From CBDBJK01 sp965206395 (GTDB lineage Bacteria > Chloroflexota > Dehalococcoidia > Lucifugimonadales > CATOSD01), in assembly GCA_965206395.1 (NCBI GenBank), contig CBDBJK010000032.1:62001-126000 (forward strand): DNA of 64,000 bases. The letters are read 5' to 3'. Under the pieces are notes generated by a model. The model had not been told where the DNA came from. It was given only the letters and a program-made list of their open reading frames with translations, and did not search any database. The translations under genes and the position numbers were made by a program. This document shows positions 42,095 through 51,498 of this stretch, piece after piece (the first letter of the stretch is position 1; each line of letters opens with the position of its first letter).

Positions 42095-43150
42095 ATGAAA
42101 ATAGTTGCGGTTCTATACCCCGGCGGGCCATCGGCAAAGGAGACACCCGAACTGCTTGGATGCGCGGAAAATGCCCTTGGGTTGCGGGAGATGGTCGAAG
42201 CCCAAGGGCACGAACTGGTCGCATTATCCGACCTTGAGTCAGAGCTTGATGAGCAACTGACGACAGCAAACGTTGTAATCACTACGCCCTTTTGGCCTGC
42301 TTACATAACGAAGGAAAGGATTGAAAACGCACCAAATCTGCGCCTTATCCTCACCGCAGGTGTCGGTTCCGATCATGTAGACCTCGCAACGGCAGCAAAA
42401 CATGATATTACCGTCGCCGAGATCACGGGCAGCAACGTCGTGAGTGTAGCCGAGCACGCGGTCATGCAGATTTTAACGCTGGTTCGGAATTACTTCCCAT
42501 CCTACAAGAGCGTGGTCAACGGCGGCTGGGACATCGGTGAGATCGCCGCCAAAGCCCATGATCTGGAGGACAAAGTCGTTGGCATCGTTGGCATGGGTCG
42601 CATTGGGCAGCGCGTAGCGGCACGTCTTAAGCCTTTCGATGTCAAGATGTACTACTTTGACCTTCGCCACCTGAGCACTACGGAAGAGCAGACCCTCGGC
42701 GTGCGCTACATGTCCCTTGATGCTCTTACTCAACAATCCGACGTGATTTCTATCCACATATCTCTCACTCCGCAGACCGCGGGATTGTTCGACCGCGAAC
42801 GTCTTTTCAGCATGAAGAAGGGCGCGTACCTGGTCAACACGGCTCGCGGGCGAATTGTCGATACAGACGCGCTTGTTGAGGCGATGGAGAAGGGACACCT
42901 GGCAGGCTACGCAGGAGATGTCTGGTATCCACAACCTGCCCCAGCCGATCATCCCTGGCGGACGATGCCAAACCACGCGATGACCCCGCACGTTTCAGGA
43001 ACGAGCCTTGAGGCCCAAAAGCGGTATGCGGACGGAGTCCGTGACTGCCTGACGCGCTTCTTCGAGGGACGTTCCCTTGAGCCAGACTACCTGATTGTAG
43101 ATGGCGGCAGGGTAGTAAGCCCTAGCTACAGCTATGCGTACGAAGGATAA
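42095..43150 (+). CDS. fdh: NAD-dependent formate dehydrogenase
   Basis: A 351-residue D-2-hydroxyacid-dehydrogenase-fold enzyme with formate dehydrogenase signatures: PFWPAYITKERIENAPNL, TAGVGSDHVDLATAAKHDIT, NVVSVAEHAVMQILTLVRNY (Asn of the substrate site), Rossmann GIVGMGRIGQRVAARLKPFD, NTARGRIVD (Arg), and GDVWYPQPAPADHPWRTMP with TPHVSGT (Gln and His of the active site). It oxidises formate to CO2, giving NADH. GAGGAG precedes the ATG. The N-terminus is about 50 residues shorter than the Pseudomonas enzyme. The gene is followed by its own terminator. Confidence 0.92.
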   Translation: MKIVAVLYPGGPSAKETPELLGCAENALGLREMVEAQGHELVALSDLESELDEQLTTANVVITTPFWPAYITKERIENAPNLRLILTAGVGSDHVDLATAAKHDITVAEITGSNVVSVAEHAVMQILTLVRNYFPSYKSVVNGGWDIGEIAAKAHDLEDKVVGIVGMGRIGQRVAARLKPFDVKMYYFDLRHLSTTEEQTLGVRYMSLDALTQQSDVISIHISLTPQTAGLFDRERLFSMKKGAYLVNTARGRIVDTDALVEAMEKGHLAGYAGDVWYPQPAPADHPWRTMPNHAMTPHVSGTSLEAQKRYADGVRDCLTRFFEGRSLEPDYLIVDGGRVVSPSYSYAYEG

Positions 43151-43166
43151 GCTGGTCGCCTGATAA

Positions 43167-43197
43167 CAAAGGCCCCGGCAATGTTCCGGGGCCTTTG
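43167..43197 (+). terminator. rho-independent-type terminator after formate dehydrogenase
   Basis: Near-perfect stem CAAAGGCCCCGG / CCGGGGCCTTTG with a 6-7 base loop. The 3' arm ends in TTTG-CTT rather than a long T run. Confidence 0.7.
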
Positions 43198-43257
43198 CTT
43201 CATCTAATCCGAACGGAATAGCGGGACATCGCTGTCCTCTTTCCGTGCTGTGGCAGA

Positions 43258-43566
43258 TTAGCTTGCGGAACGAACGTCAACAAGATCGTCTACGCGATTA
43301 TCGTGCCACCGCCCTTCAAACAGGACAGCTTCTTGATAGCTGTCAAGATCGTCATAGCCTTCGATAGCCTGAGCGCCATTTAGCAAGACCGGATCGAACA
43401 CCCTGATATAGGTCGTCTTCCGCACTCCGATACTGCCTGGCTTGGAAGCAAATCGAAGCCTCCGTAAGGTATCCTCATCGAGTGAGAACTTCCAGCTCAG
43501 GTGATTGACCAGACGCTCTGACATGACATCTTTCTCTTCCGCGGCCTTCCAAAATTTCAATCCCAT
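43258..43566 (-). CDS. hypothetical protein
   Basis: 102 residues, unrecognised. It begins MGLKFWKAAEEKDVMSERLV and has SWKFSLDEDTLRRLRFASKP, TTYIRVFDPVLLNGAQ and a C-terminal acidic part. GGGAGG lies 10 bases before the ATG at 43566, which is why I prefer it to 43575. Soluble, with no membrane helix. It lies between the FDH terminator and IS630 element A copy 2, which inserted about 95 bases upstream and may have separated it from its promoter. Confidence 0.55.
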   Translation of the reverse strand: MGLKFWKAAEEKDVMSERLVNHLSWKFSLDEDTLRRLRFASKPGSIGVRKTTYIRVFDPVLLNGAQAIEGYDDLDSYQEAVLFEGRWHDNRVDDLVDVRSAS

Positions 43567-43666
43567 ATTACACAACCTCCCATCTATTGAATCCCGTGCT
43601 AATTAATACGTCGAGACAGAGGTGTCTGGTTTGAGAATTGGATGTGGCGTATTAATCACTAGTGGT

Positions 43667-44305
43667 TCAACGTTTTTGTATTGATGGGTAGAGTGACTTT
43701 AGCTTGATGCGCGCATCCTCGGTAGTGAAGCGCCAATCCACTCGTATCACATCCCGGTTGCGTTGATTCTGCCAAGCATTGACCTCGCCGCGCAGGATGT
43801 CTTGATTGGCAATCCGTCGGTCCAGGCACTGTCGAGCCAGCACACCGATCTCTATCTCCGCCATATTCAACCAACTCCCGTGTTTGGGAGTGTAGTGTAT
43901 CTCCAGTCGCTCAGCTATACGCCTCGCCTCAGCAGGCTCGAATGCCTCGTATAGCGAGGACAGCTTGTGAGTGTTGAGATTGTCCATTACCAGCACGATC
44001 CGGTCTCTGTCAGGGTAGTCCTCGTCGACCAGTTTCTTTATCACATGCGCCCAGTCCACCTTCGTGCGACGCTCTCTGACCTCGACTCGGCGCCATCCGT
44101 CCAACGGTGCAAACAGCATGAACAGGCTGCTCACTCCATTGCGCTCGTATTCGTAGTCGTATGCCGCCGATAAGCCGGGCGCTGCGGGACGCGGCACTCG
44201 CGTCTCCTTGACTTGCTGTTTGCTCGTCTCATCCATGCACACCAGAACCTCATTCCCATCGTACGGCCGTTGGTAGACCTCCAGTACGTCTTCCATCGCG
44301 CACAC
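43667..44305 (-). CDS. IS630-type transposase OrfB (element A, copy 2)
   Basis: Catalytic half with an intact DDE triad; four residues (MEDV unit) shorter than in copies 1 and 3. Confidence 0.87.
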   Translation of the reverse strand: MCAMEDVLEVYQRPYDGNEVLVCMDETSKQQVKETRVPRPAAPGLSAAYDYEYERNGVSSLFMLFAPLDGWRRVEVRERRTKVDWAHVIKKLVDEDYPDRDRIVLVMDNLNTHKLSSLYEAFEPAEARRIAERLEIHYTPKHGSWLNMAEIEIGVLARQCLDRRIANQDILRGEVNAWQNQRNRDVIRVDWRFTTEDARIKLKSLYPSIQKR

Positions 44306-44813
44306 AAACTCCGCGCTCTGACCGGGCGGGATGCACCAACTCTGCTTCAGCCACGGCTTCAGTTCGTTTTTTTTTAAGCGCCTGGCGAACCGTCTCGGTG
44401 CTAATGGTCCCGACTATCTCACACTCGACCAACTGGTCAGCCAACAGCTTCAGGGTCCAACTGGCACGCCCCTCCGGCGGTTCCCCGCAGGCCATCGCTA
44501 TCAACCGTGCTTCACCTTCGCCGTCCAGTCTCTTTTGACGCCGACGCAGTTGCTTTTTGCGATTCAGCGCAGACTCGACCCCCTCCTCCACACAGCGCTT
44601 GCGTATTCGCTCGACCGTTGACTGTCCCACACCGAGCGCGCTGGTGATGTCCGCGTCCTTCATTCCCCCGTCCGAGCGTGACTCATCGCTCATCAGCAGA
44701 ATGCGCGCATGGGTCTGTTTGTACGCCGCAGCCCGACCGCGTGAGACCAAGGCGTTGAGTTCCTGTTGTTCGTCGGTAGTCAGTCTGATACGGTACTTCT
44801 TGGTAGACATCAT
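44250..44813 (-). CDS. IS630-type transposase OrfA (element A, copy 2)
   Basis: As copy 1 apart from Arg in ERIRKRC; A9 slippery run at 44367-44375. Its unshifted tail is 4 residues shorter because of the 12-base deletion. Confidence 0.87.
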   Translation of the reverse strand: MMSTKKYRIRLTTDEQQELNALVSRGRAAAYKQTHARILLMSDESRSDGGMKDADITSALGVGQSTVERIRKRCVEEGVESALNRKKQLRRRQKRLDGEGEARLIAMACGEPPEGRASWTLKLLADQLVECEIVGTISTETVRQALKKKRTEAVAEAELVHPARSERGVCVRDGRRTGGLPTAVRWE

Positions 44814-44964
44814 GGTTCCTCCTCGGTTCAACGTTACGATTGAACCCCCAAGAGGAACAATGACTATCATGGTATTCATTTCAATGATGTTGGACCACTA
44901 GGTTTTGCAATGTACTTTTGAGGGCCAAGAACAAACCAGGCTAGATTCGCGCGTCGCATTGTTA

Positions 44965-44993
44965 TTGCCCCACCAATCCTGCCATGCTAGAAT
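44965..44993 (+). promoter_or_regulatory. putative promoter of the FMN monooxygenase operon
   Basis: TTGCCC, a 17-base spacer, and TAGAAT preceded by TGC (TGCTAGAAT), about 88 bases before the start codon. Confidence 0.45.
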
Positions 44994-45081
44994 GCCGAGA
45001 TAGCTTTCGTGACGCGATTCTGGCATTATCGCCCGTTTGATTGACCGTCGAGCGGACGTTGCAAAGGAAGGACACTCCAAC

Positions 45082-46248
45082 ATGACGCTTCCAAATCGAA
45101 TGAAATTCGGTATATTCATGGCTCCGTTCCACTGGCTTGGAGAGAACCCAACCCTGTCCCTGGAACGGGACCTGGAAATCATCCAGTGGCTCGACCAGCT
45201 TGGCTATGACGAAGCGTGGATTGGCGAGCATCATAGCGCCGGATGGGAGACCATCGCCTCGCCCGAGGTCTTCATCGCCACCGCCGCCGAGCGCACCAAG
45301 AACATCAAACTCGGCACCGGCGTCGTTAGCTTGCCGTACCACCATCCCCTTATGGTAGCCAACAGAATGGTACTGCTCGACCACCTCACGAAAGGACGAA
45401 TCATGCTTGGCGTTGGGCCGGGCGCGCTGACATCAGACGCCTACATGATGGGCATTGACCCTCTGACTCAACGGCCCCGAATGGACGAGTCGCTGGGCAT
45501 CATCATGCGTTTGCTGACAGAGACCGAACCGATCACATACGAGGCCGACTGGTTCACTCTGAAAGAAGCCCTCATCCACCTGCGACCTTACACTCATCCA
45601 CACTTCCCAATAGCCGTGGCCGCCGCTCAGTCGCCCTCCGGCATGATACTCGCGGGCAAGCACGGGGCTGGTGTGCTCTCGGTGTCCCTGATAAGGGATG
45701 GGAGAGTTGCCGGAAACCTGAGCGATTTCTGGAAGATAGCCGAGGAGACTGCCGCCGAGCACGGCAACACGATGGATCGCAGCGAGTGGCGTCTGGTCAC
45801 ACACGTTCATCTGGCGGAGAGCAAGAAAGAGGCGGTAGCACAGGCTCGCATGGCTGCGGGACGCTATCAGCGCGAGTACTTCGAGAAGACGTTGAGCCAC
45901 GACGCTGTGATAGACGGCCCTCCTGAAAAGATAATTGACGCGATGATGGACAAGGGTGCGTGGTGCGTCGGCACTCCCGACGACCTCATTGCCACCATAA
46001 AACGTCTGGACGAAAGCAGCGGCGGCTTCGGCGGGCTTCTGATTCAGGCGGCGGAGTGGGGAACGCGCGAGCAGGTCTTGCACAGCTACGAGCTTGTGGC
46101 GCGCTATGTCATGCCACACTTCCAGGGTTCCCTCGTCAATCTGCAAGCATCGCAGGCTCGGTCAGCCGAAAGCAAGGGATACCAGGCTTTACGTGCCCAG
46201 GCCCTGGATAAGGCCCGACAAGACTACGCCGAGCGCAGAAGCTCGTAG
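45082..46248 (+). CDS. luciferase-like FMN-dependent monooxygenase
   Basis: A 388-residue LLM protein: MKFGIFMAPFHWLGENPTLS, LGYDEAWIGEHHSAGWETIA, IKLGTGVVSLPYHHPLMVAN, LDHLTKGRIMLGVGPGALTS and AVAAAQSPSGMILAGKHGAG, ending with a helical, Arg/Glu-rich tail. ATG 45082 follows AAGGAAGGA; the earlier start at 45037 has no site. It should oxidise an organic substrate with reduced flavin and O2. The TPP enzyme and S9 peptidase follow on the same strand with short gaps. Confidence 0.88.
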   Translation: MTLPNRMKFGIFMAPFHWLGENPTLSLERDLEIIQWLDQLGYDEAWIGEHHSAGWETIASPEVFIATAAERTKNIKLGTGVVSLPYHHPLMVANRMVLLDHLTKGRIMLGVGPGALTSDAYMMGIDPLTQRPRMDESLGIIMRLLTETEPITYEADWFTLKEALIHLRPYTHPHFPIAVAAAQSPSGMILAGKHGAGVLSVSLIRDGRVAGNLSDFWKIAEETAAEHGNTMDRSEWRLVTHVHLAESKKEAVAQARMAAGRYQREYFEKTLSHDAVIDGPPEKIIDAMMDKGAWCVGTPDDLIATIKRLDESSGGFGGLLIQAAEWGTREQVLHSYELVARYVMPHFQGSLVNLQASQARSAESKGYQALRAQALDKARQDYAERRSS

Positions 46249-46304
46249 GGTCGTTCACATTAAGCCGATAAATCAAATTAGATTGAGGAAAGAGGAAACA
46301 ATAC

Positions 46305-47906
46305 ATGGCTAAACTCACAGGTGGTCAGGCGCTGGCGAAGGCGCTATATCGAGAGGGCGTCCGCGTGATATTCGGCTTGCCCGGCGTGCAGCTCTATCAC
46401 ATGATGGATGGACTTCACGGCGAGCCTGGAATCCGATTCATAACAACGCGGCACGAGCAGGCCACGACTTATATGGCTGATGGTTACGCTCGCGCTGGTG
46501 GCGGCATTGGCACAGCTGTGGTCGTGCCCGGCCCCGGCCTTCAGAACGCCTCTGCTGGTATCGGCACGGCCTACTCCGCTTCATCTCCCATCCTCGTAGT
46601 GGCGGGACAGATACAGAAGGATTTTATCGGCGTCGATCGCGGTATGCTGCACGAGATTAACGACCAGATGGACACCATAAGACCCGTGACCAAGTGGTCG
46701 CAGCGCATCCTAGACGCCAAAGACGTGCCAGAAACCGTTCACGAAGCCTTCTACCAGTTGAAGTCGGGCCGCCCGCGTCCAGTCGAAATCGAGATTCCGC
46801 CCGAAACTCTGGAGGAGCAGGACGAGATCGAGATTTTGGAACCAGTTAACTATGACCGACCTGCCGCCAGTCAGGAAAGCATTCAGGGGGGCGCGGAGAT
46901 CATCGCTGGCGCATCCAACCTGATAATCTGGGCTGGAGGGGGCGCGATATCGTCAAAGGCCTCCGAACCTCTTCGGAAGCTGGCAGAGCATCTGCAAGCC
47001 CCGGTAATTACGACAGGCGAAGGGCGAGGCGCGTTATCAGACCACCACTACCTGTCGATTGGGAGCCTTAGAAGGAGCAACGAACCCTTCCTGGAAGAAA
47101 TGTCGGAATCAGACGTAATCCTGGCTGTGGGAACCAGGCTTGCTACCCCAGAGGTTCTCAACGGACAGAAGGTCGTTCAGATAGACATCGACGAGGCAGA
47201 AGTAGGGCGCAACTACGAGAACACGTTCGGCATCGTCGGGGACGCTGGGCGCACGCTCGAAGAGATTTATCGAATTGTCTCGACAAAGGTTCCCGCGCGA
47301 TCAAGCCGCAAGGAAGAGATGGAAGCACTCAAGACTGAGAGGTTTGACCCGGCGAAGCAGGTAGAGCCTCAAGGTTCGTTCGTCCGTGCTATCCGAGCGG
47401 CAATGCCCGACGACGGCATTTTCATTGCGGGCATGACGCAGGTAGGCTACTATAGCCGCGCCTTCTTTCCTGTGTACGAGCCGGGTACCTACCTAACGTC
47501 GTCATATTACGGCAATCTGGGCTTCGCGTATCCCGTCGCCCTTGGAGCCAAGGTAGCCAAGCCCGACACGGCTGTGGTTGCCGTCTCAGGTGACGGCGGC
47601 TTCCTGTTCAACTCGCAGGAGCTTGCCACCGCCGTTCAGCATAAAATCAACGCCGTTGTCATCGTTTTCAATGACAACGCTTTCGGCAACGTCTACCGAG
47701 ATCAGATTAACCGCTTCGATGGGCGAGCCATTGGCTCCGAGTTGCACAATCCGGACTTCGTCAAGCTGGCTCAGGCGTACGGCGCGAGGGGCATCAAAGC
47801 AGAGGGGCCGGAGCAGTTGGAATCCGCCCTGCGAGACACGCTCGCCTCAAACGACGCGCCCACGCTCATCGAGGTTCCGGTGGGCATGATGCCGTCGCCT
47901 TTCTAG
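46305..47906 (+). CDS. thiamine-diphosphate enzyme, acetolactate synthase-like
   Basis: A 533-residue three-domain TPP protein: N-terminal Pyr domain with VIFGLPGVQLYHMMDGL and catalytic Glu in TRHEQATTYMADGYARAGGG; central domain NLIIWAGGGAISSKASEPLR and VILAVGTRLATPEVL; PP domain with the TPP motif AVSGDGGFLFNSQELATAVQ...NDNAFG. It could be an acetolactate synthase-like carboligase, an oxalyl-CoA-type decarboxylase or a benzaldehyde-lyase relative; FAD-binding features are weak. No regulatory ilvN-type subunit is nearby, which argues against biosynthetic IlvB. Confidence 0.85.
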   Translation: MAKLTGGQALAKALYREGVRVIFGLPGVQLYHMMDGLHGEPGIRFITTRHEQATTYMADGYARAGGGIGTAVVVPGPGLQNASAGIGTAYSASSPILVVAGQIQKDFIGVDRGMLHEINDQMDTIRPVTKWSQRILDAKDVPETVHEAFYQLKSGRPRPVEIEIPPETLEEQDEIEILEPVNYDRPAASQESIQGGAEIIAGASNLIIWAGGGAISSKASEPLRKLAEHLQAPVITTGEGRGALSDHHYLSIGSLRRSNEPFLEEMSESDVILAVGTRLATPEVLNGQKVVQIDIDEAEVGRNYENTFGIVGDAGRTLEEIYRIVSTKVPARSSRKEEMEALKTERFDPAKQVEPQGSFVRAIRAAMPDDGIFIAGMTQVGYYSRAFFPVYEPGTYLTSSYYGNLGFAYPVALGAKVAKPDTAVVAVSGDGGFLFNSQELATAVQHKINAVVIVFNDNAFGNVYRDQINRFDGRAIGSELHNPDFVKLAQAYGARGIKAEGPEQLESALRDTLASNDAPTLIEVPVGMMPSPF

Positions 47907-47927
47907 AGTTTTCATCGGGGAGAAACT

Positions 47928-49745
47928 ATGCTAGACCAACAAGCCTCTTTTGCGCAATATCTCAACGTGCGCAGCGCGTATGCCCCATCCTTCGACCCGT
48001 CGGGAGAACGCGTCGCCTTCTTGATGGACGTCACCGGAGTGCCGCAGGTGTGGGTCGTGGACGCCGAAGGTGGATGGCCTCAGCAGCTTACCTTCTTTAA
48101 CGAGCGCGTCAGCAGTGTGGCCTGGGCACCGAAGGACGGCAACCTGCTCTTTGCTATGGACGAGGGAGGCAGCGAACGCCATCAGCTTTACCTGATCGAC
48201 AATAGTTCAGGAGGCCGCGTTGTTCCGTTGACCAACTCTCCTGAAGTTATGCACATCTTCGGCGGCTGGTCTCCCGATGGCCGATCCATCGCATATGCGA
48301 GCAACGAGCGCCATCGCGCCCACTTCGACATTTACGTTCATGATATCGACAACGGTCAGACGCGATTGGTCTACCAACAAGATGGTTCCAACAGCGTGGC
48401 CGCCTGGTCGCCGGACGGTCGCTATCTGGTAATCAACCACGACAACACATCAACGTATGATGACTTGATCCTGCTTGACCTGCAATCTGGCGAGACGCGA
48501 CAGCTAACGCCTGAAGGCGACCTCTCTTCATATGGCTCGGTTCGCTGGGACAGCCAAGGCAAGGGCCTGTACCTGACCACGAACAGGGAGCGCGAGTTTC
48601 AGGCCCTAGCTTATGTGGACGTCGCCAGCGGAGAATTTGCCACGCTCGCTGATTCACCCTGGGACGTGGAAGCGTCTTCGCTATCACCGGATGGTCGCCT
48701 CCTGGCTTACATAGTCAACGAAGCGGGCTACTCGCGTGCCTTCATCCGCGACCTGGAGAATCAAACCGATACGCCAGTCAAAGGTCTTCCTGAATGCACT
48801 TTGCAGAACCCCAGAGGCTCGGCGTCGGTCGTCTGGTCGCCTGACAGCAAGCGTATCGCCTTCACGATTAACGGCGCGACCCGCAACCCTGACATCTGGC
48901 TCTACGATATCAATAGCGAAACGCTGCGTCCGCTTACCCATAGCGACACGGGAGGCATTCCCAAAGACAGCTTCGTCGAGCCTCAGCTTATCGAGTTCTC
49001 AACGTTCGATGGAAGAAAAGTCCCCGCGTTCCTGTACACGCCGGAAGGGGCCAAGGCCGATGGAACTAACCCTATTGTGATGCACGTTCATGGCGGCCCG
49101 GAGGGTCAGGAACGTCCCTCGTTCAATCCGATATACCAGTTTTTCGTGCAACGGGGCTACTGCGTCCTCGCGCCCAACGTGCGTGGCAGTTCCGGCTATG
49201 GACGCACCTACATTCATCTGGACGACGTTCGCAAGCGCATGGATTCGGTTCATGACCTCAAGTATGCGTGGCAGTGGCTTGTAGATTCCGGCTGGGCCGA
49301 CTCCAAGCGCATCGCCGTAATGGGCGGCAGCTACGGCGGCTTCATGACACTCGCGGCCATTACCAGCTATCCCGAACTGTGGGCGGCGGCTGTCGAGCTA
49401 TACGGAATCGCGAACTTCGTCAGCTTTCTGGAAAACACAAGCTCGTATCGTCGCAAGCTGCGAGAGTCGGAGTACGGCAGCCAGGAAGACGACGCCGACT
49501 TCCTACGCGAGATTTCGCCCATCCGACACGTAGACCGCATCACTGCGCCACTAATGGTCTTGCACGGGGCCACCGACCCCAGAGTGCCCATCAGCGAGAC
49601 GGAGCAGATCGTCGAGGCGTTGCAAGCGCAAGGAAAAGTCGTGGAGTACGTCCGCTTTGAGGACGAAGGGCATGGCTTCATCAAACGCAACAACCGCGTA
49701 GTGGCTTACTCCGCAATTGCCGAGTTTCTAGATAAGCATTTGTAA
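47928..49745 (+). CDS. S9-family prolyl oligopeptidase-like peptidase
   Basis: A 605-residue cytoplasmic serine peptidase. Residues 1-340 form a TolB/WD40-like beta propeller with repeated W(S/A)PDG units (GGWSPDGRSIAYAS, AAWSPDGRYLVIN, VVWSPDSKRIAFTI). Residues 360-605 form the alpha/beta hydrolase with oxyanion segment MHVHGGPEGQERPSFNP, nucleophile GGSYGGFMTLAAITSYPELW, Asp in HGATDPRVPISE and His in EDEGHGFIKRNN. It should cleave short peptides or acyl-amino acids. 21 bases separate it from the TPP enzyme. Confidence 0.92.
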   Translation: MLDQQASFAQYLNVRSAYAPSFDPSGERVAFLMDVTGVPQVWVVDAEGGWPQQLTFFNERVSSVAWAPKDGNLLFAMDEGGSERHQLYLIDNSSGGRVVPLTNSPEVMHIFGGWSPDGRSIAYASNERHRAHFDIYVHDIDNGQTRLVYQQDGSNSVAAWSPDGRYLVINHDNTSTYDDLILLDLQSGETRQLTPEGDLSSYGSVRWDSQGKGLYLTTNREREFQALAYVDVASGEFATLADSPWDVEASSLSPDGRLLAYIVNEAGYSRAFIRDLENQTDTPVKGLPECTLQNPRGSASVVWSPDSKRIAFTINGATRNPDIWLYDINSETLRPLTHSDTGGIPKDSFVEPQLIEFSTFDGRKVPAFLYTPEGAKADGTNPIVMHVHGGPEGQERPSFNPIYQFFVQRGYCVLAPNVRGSSGYGRTYIHLDDVRKRMDSVHDLKYAWQWLVDSGWADSKRIAVMGGSYGGFMTLAAITSYPELWAAAVELYGIANFVSFLENTSSYRRKLRESEYGSQEDDADFLREISPIRHVDRITAPLMVLHGATDPRVPISETEQIVEALQAQGKVVEYVRFEDEGHGFIKRNNRVVAYSAIAEFLDKHL

Positions 49746-49768
49746 GGAGTAGGGAGAAGCGCAAAACT

Positions 49769-50310
49769 CTAGGATGGGTCGTTGTCGTAAGGGTAAGGGA
49801 GCGTTATCCTGAATCGATCGCGGAGCAATCGCATGTCCCGCCGGTCTGCCTCATCGGGTTCATACCCCACGTCCCCAGTTTGATCAGTAGCACGCACCGC
49901 CTGTTCTTCCGGTGTCAAGCATCGTATCTCTCGACCGTTGATCGACCCAGTGCCTACCAATCCAGGTGCGGAGAACACCCATTCACCTCCGCCCCTACTC
50001 TCCTGAACCGCGCTGCCATCGCTCCGAAAACGGACGGGATGAAAGTCGATCCGGCGGTCCACCGTATCACAAACCACAAATCCCTGGGGCAGCTCATCGG
50101 TCATCACGGAGAAGCCCAGGTCACGAGTTACCTGTATTGCTGCCTCAATGTCGTCTACCCGAATAATCACGTCCAAGTCATCGTGAGGGCGTGTCTGCTC
50201 CCCTAGTAGGGCATCAATCCCCAACCGCCATGGACCCACACGTCAATACCAGCCAATTCAAGCGCATCGATTACCTCGACCACGTCCGCCGCGTGCATCA
50301 TGCCAGGCAT
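49769..50310 (-). pseudogene. nucleotidyltransferase (ANT(2'')/Lnu-like), one-base frameshift
   Basis: Main frame: GIDALLGEQTRPHDDLDVII (the DxD metal motif), RRIDFHPVRFRSDGSAVQES and CLTPEEQAVRATDQTG, as in aminoglycoside 2''-adenylyltransferase and lincosamide nucleotidyltransferase relatives. The N-terminus, ADVVEVIDALELAGIDVWVH and GGWG, is in another frame; adding one G to the GGGG run near 50226 joins them as GGWGIDALLG, 180 residues in total. It may modify a small hydroxylated compound; resistance cannot be claimed. Frame break or sequence error. Confidence 0.72.
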
Positions 50311-50391
50311 CGCAGCGGATCGTCGATCGAAGCTGCAAGATAGATGGCACGGTTTACGCTACCAGCCTTTTGGTGTAGGTAAAGAAGCCGC

Positions 50392-51498
50392 CTAACTATC
50401 TGTGAGAACATACGGAATCGATAGCTCGCCGCAGATGTCACGAAACCAGTCTACCACCTCTGAGTGAAGCGGAATCCCGTTGGCCTTGCGGTCTATCTCT
50501 GCCTCGGCTTCGGGTTGGCCTGGATACAGCACCCTGTCGTGCCCCTTCGCAGGCCTGGTGGACTTCAACATCTGCATCCACTCGTCCATTGTGCGCTTGA
50601 ACTGGCCCGTGTCCATAAAGGCCTCGATGCTGTACGCGGCGACGTAATGGCCGAAGTTGGGCCGCCCGGGGTTCGCTCCGTAGCCTCCACCCGACAAGAC
50701 GCCGCCCATTATGTCCACGATGCAGGAGAAGCCGTAGCCTTTGTGCGAGCCAAGCTCTCGCGTGCTTCCAAGAGGCACAAGGAATGATGATGCTCGACCC
50801 TGGTAGCCCGGCACTGGCGGCGCGACATCCTCCATGATTGGAACGCCATCTTCGTCGGCAACCCATCCTGGCATGAGGTCGGTATCCAGCCTTCTGGCGA
50901 GGCCGAGCTTGTTTCCAGCGACTGCGCTCGTGGCCGCATCGAACACAAATGGCGGCTCCTTATCGGCGGGCGCTGCCAGGGCGATAGGATTGGTTCCCAG
51001 CCTTGGCTCCGCGCCGAACGTGGGAAGCACGCCCGGCGGACACGAGGTCATGCAGGTGCCTATCATATCGTGCTCAAGCGCCATCATCGCGTGATACGAT
51101 GCCATGCCAAGATGCCGCCCGTTCCTGATTGTGACCATTCCCACGCCGACGTTTTTCGCTTTCTCTATGGCAATCTCCATAGCCTTTGGCACCACTATGA
51201 TGCCCAGGCCGGTGTCCGAATCGATGTTGGCAGTCGCGGGCGTCTCGCGCAGGATTCGCCAGTTTGGGCGAGGATTAAGCGACCCTTCGTTGTACCCGTT
51301 AACGTAGACCCGAAGCATGTTCGAGACTCCGTGGCTGTCCACACCGCGCAAGTCCGACGTAAGAAGAACGTCAGCGGCAAGCCCGCAATCCTTATCGGGC
51401 ACTCCCATCTTCTCGAAAATCTGGGTGACAGTTTCTCGGAGAGGGGCCTCTTGTACTCTTACCGCGTCGCTTTCCTTCACCTTGAATTGTTCTAGCAA
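50392..51498 (-). CDS. malate/L-lactate (Ldh_2) family dehydrogenase
   Basis: A 368-residue Ldh_2/AllD-type NAD(P)-dependent oxidoreductase: LTSDLRGVDSHGVSNMLRVY (active-site His), NIDSDTGLGIIVVPKAMEIA, TIRNGRHLGMASYHAMMALE, MTSCPPGVLPTFGAEPRLGT NP loop, and GYGFSCIVDIMGGVLSGGGY. TTG at 51498 is chosen because AGGAGG lies 6 bases before it; the longer ATG frame from 51561 has no site. Reduces or oxidises a 2-oxo/2-hydroxy acid; substrate unknown. Confidence 0.9.
   Translation of the reverse strand: MLEQFKVKESDAVRVQEAPLRETVTQIFEKMGVPDKDCGLAADVLLTSDLRGVDSHGVSNMLRVYVNGYNEGSLNPRPNWRILRETPATANIDSDTGLGIIVVPKAMEIAIEKAKNVGVGMVTIRNGRHLGMASYHAMMALEHDMIGTCMTSCPPGVLPTFGAEPRLGTNPIALAAPADKEPPFVFDAATSAVAGNKLGLARRLDTDLMPGWVADEDGVPIMEDVAPPVPGYQGRASSFLVPLGSTRELGSHKGYGFSCIVDIMGGVLSGGGYGANPGRPNFGHYVAAYSIEAFMDTGQFKRTMDEWMQMLKSTRPAKGHDRVLYPGQPEAEAEIDRKANGIPLHSEVVDWFRDICGELSIPYVLTDS

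Larger units (their letters stand above)
43662..44898 (-). mobile_element. IS630-family element A, copy 2 (1237 bp)
   Basis: Same ends as copy 1, with TA at 43660-43661 and 44899-44900. It is 12 bases shorter because one unit of the GAAGACGT-type near-repeat in orfB is missing; the frame is kept. Inserted in intergenic DNA. Confidence 0.92.
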
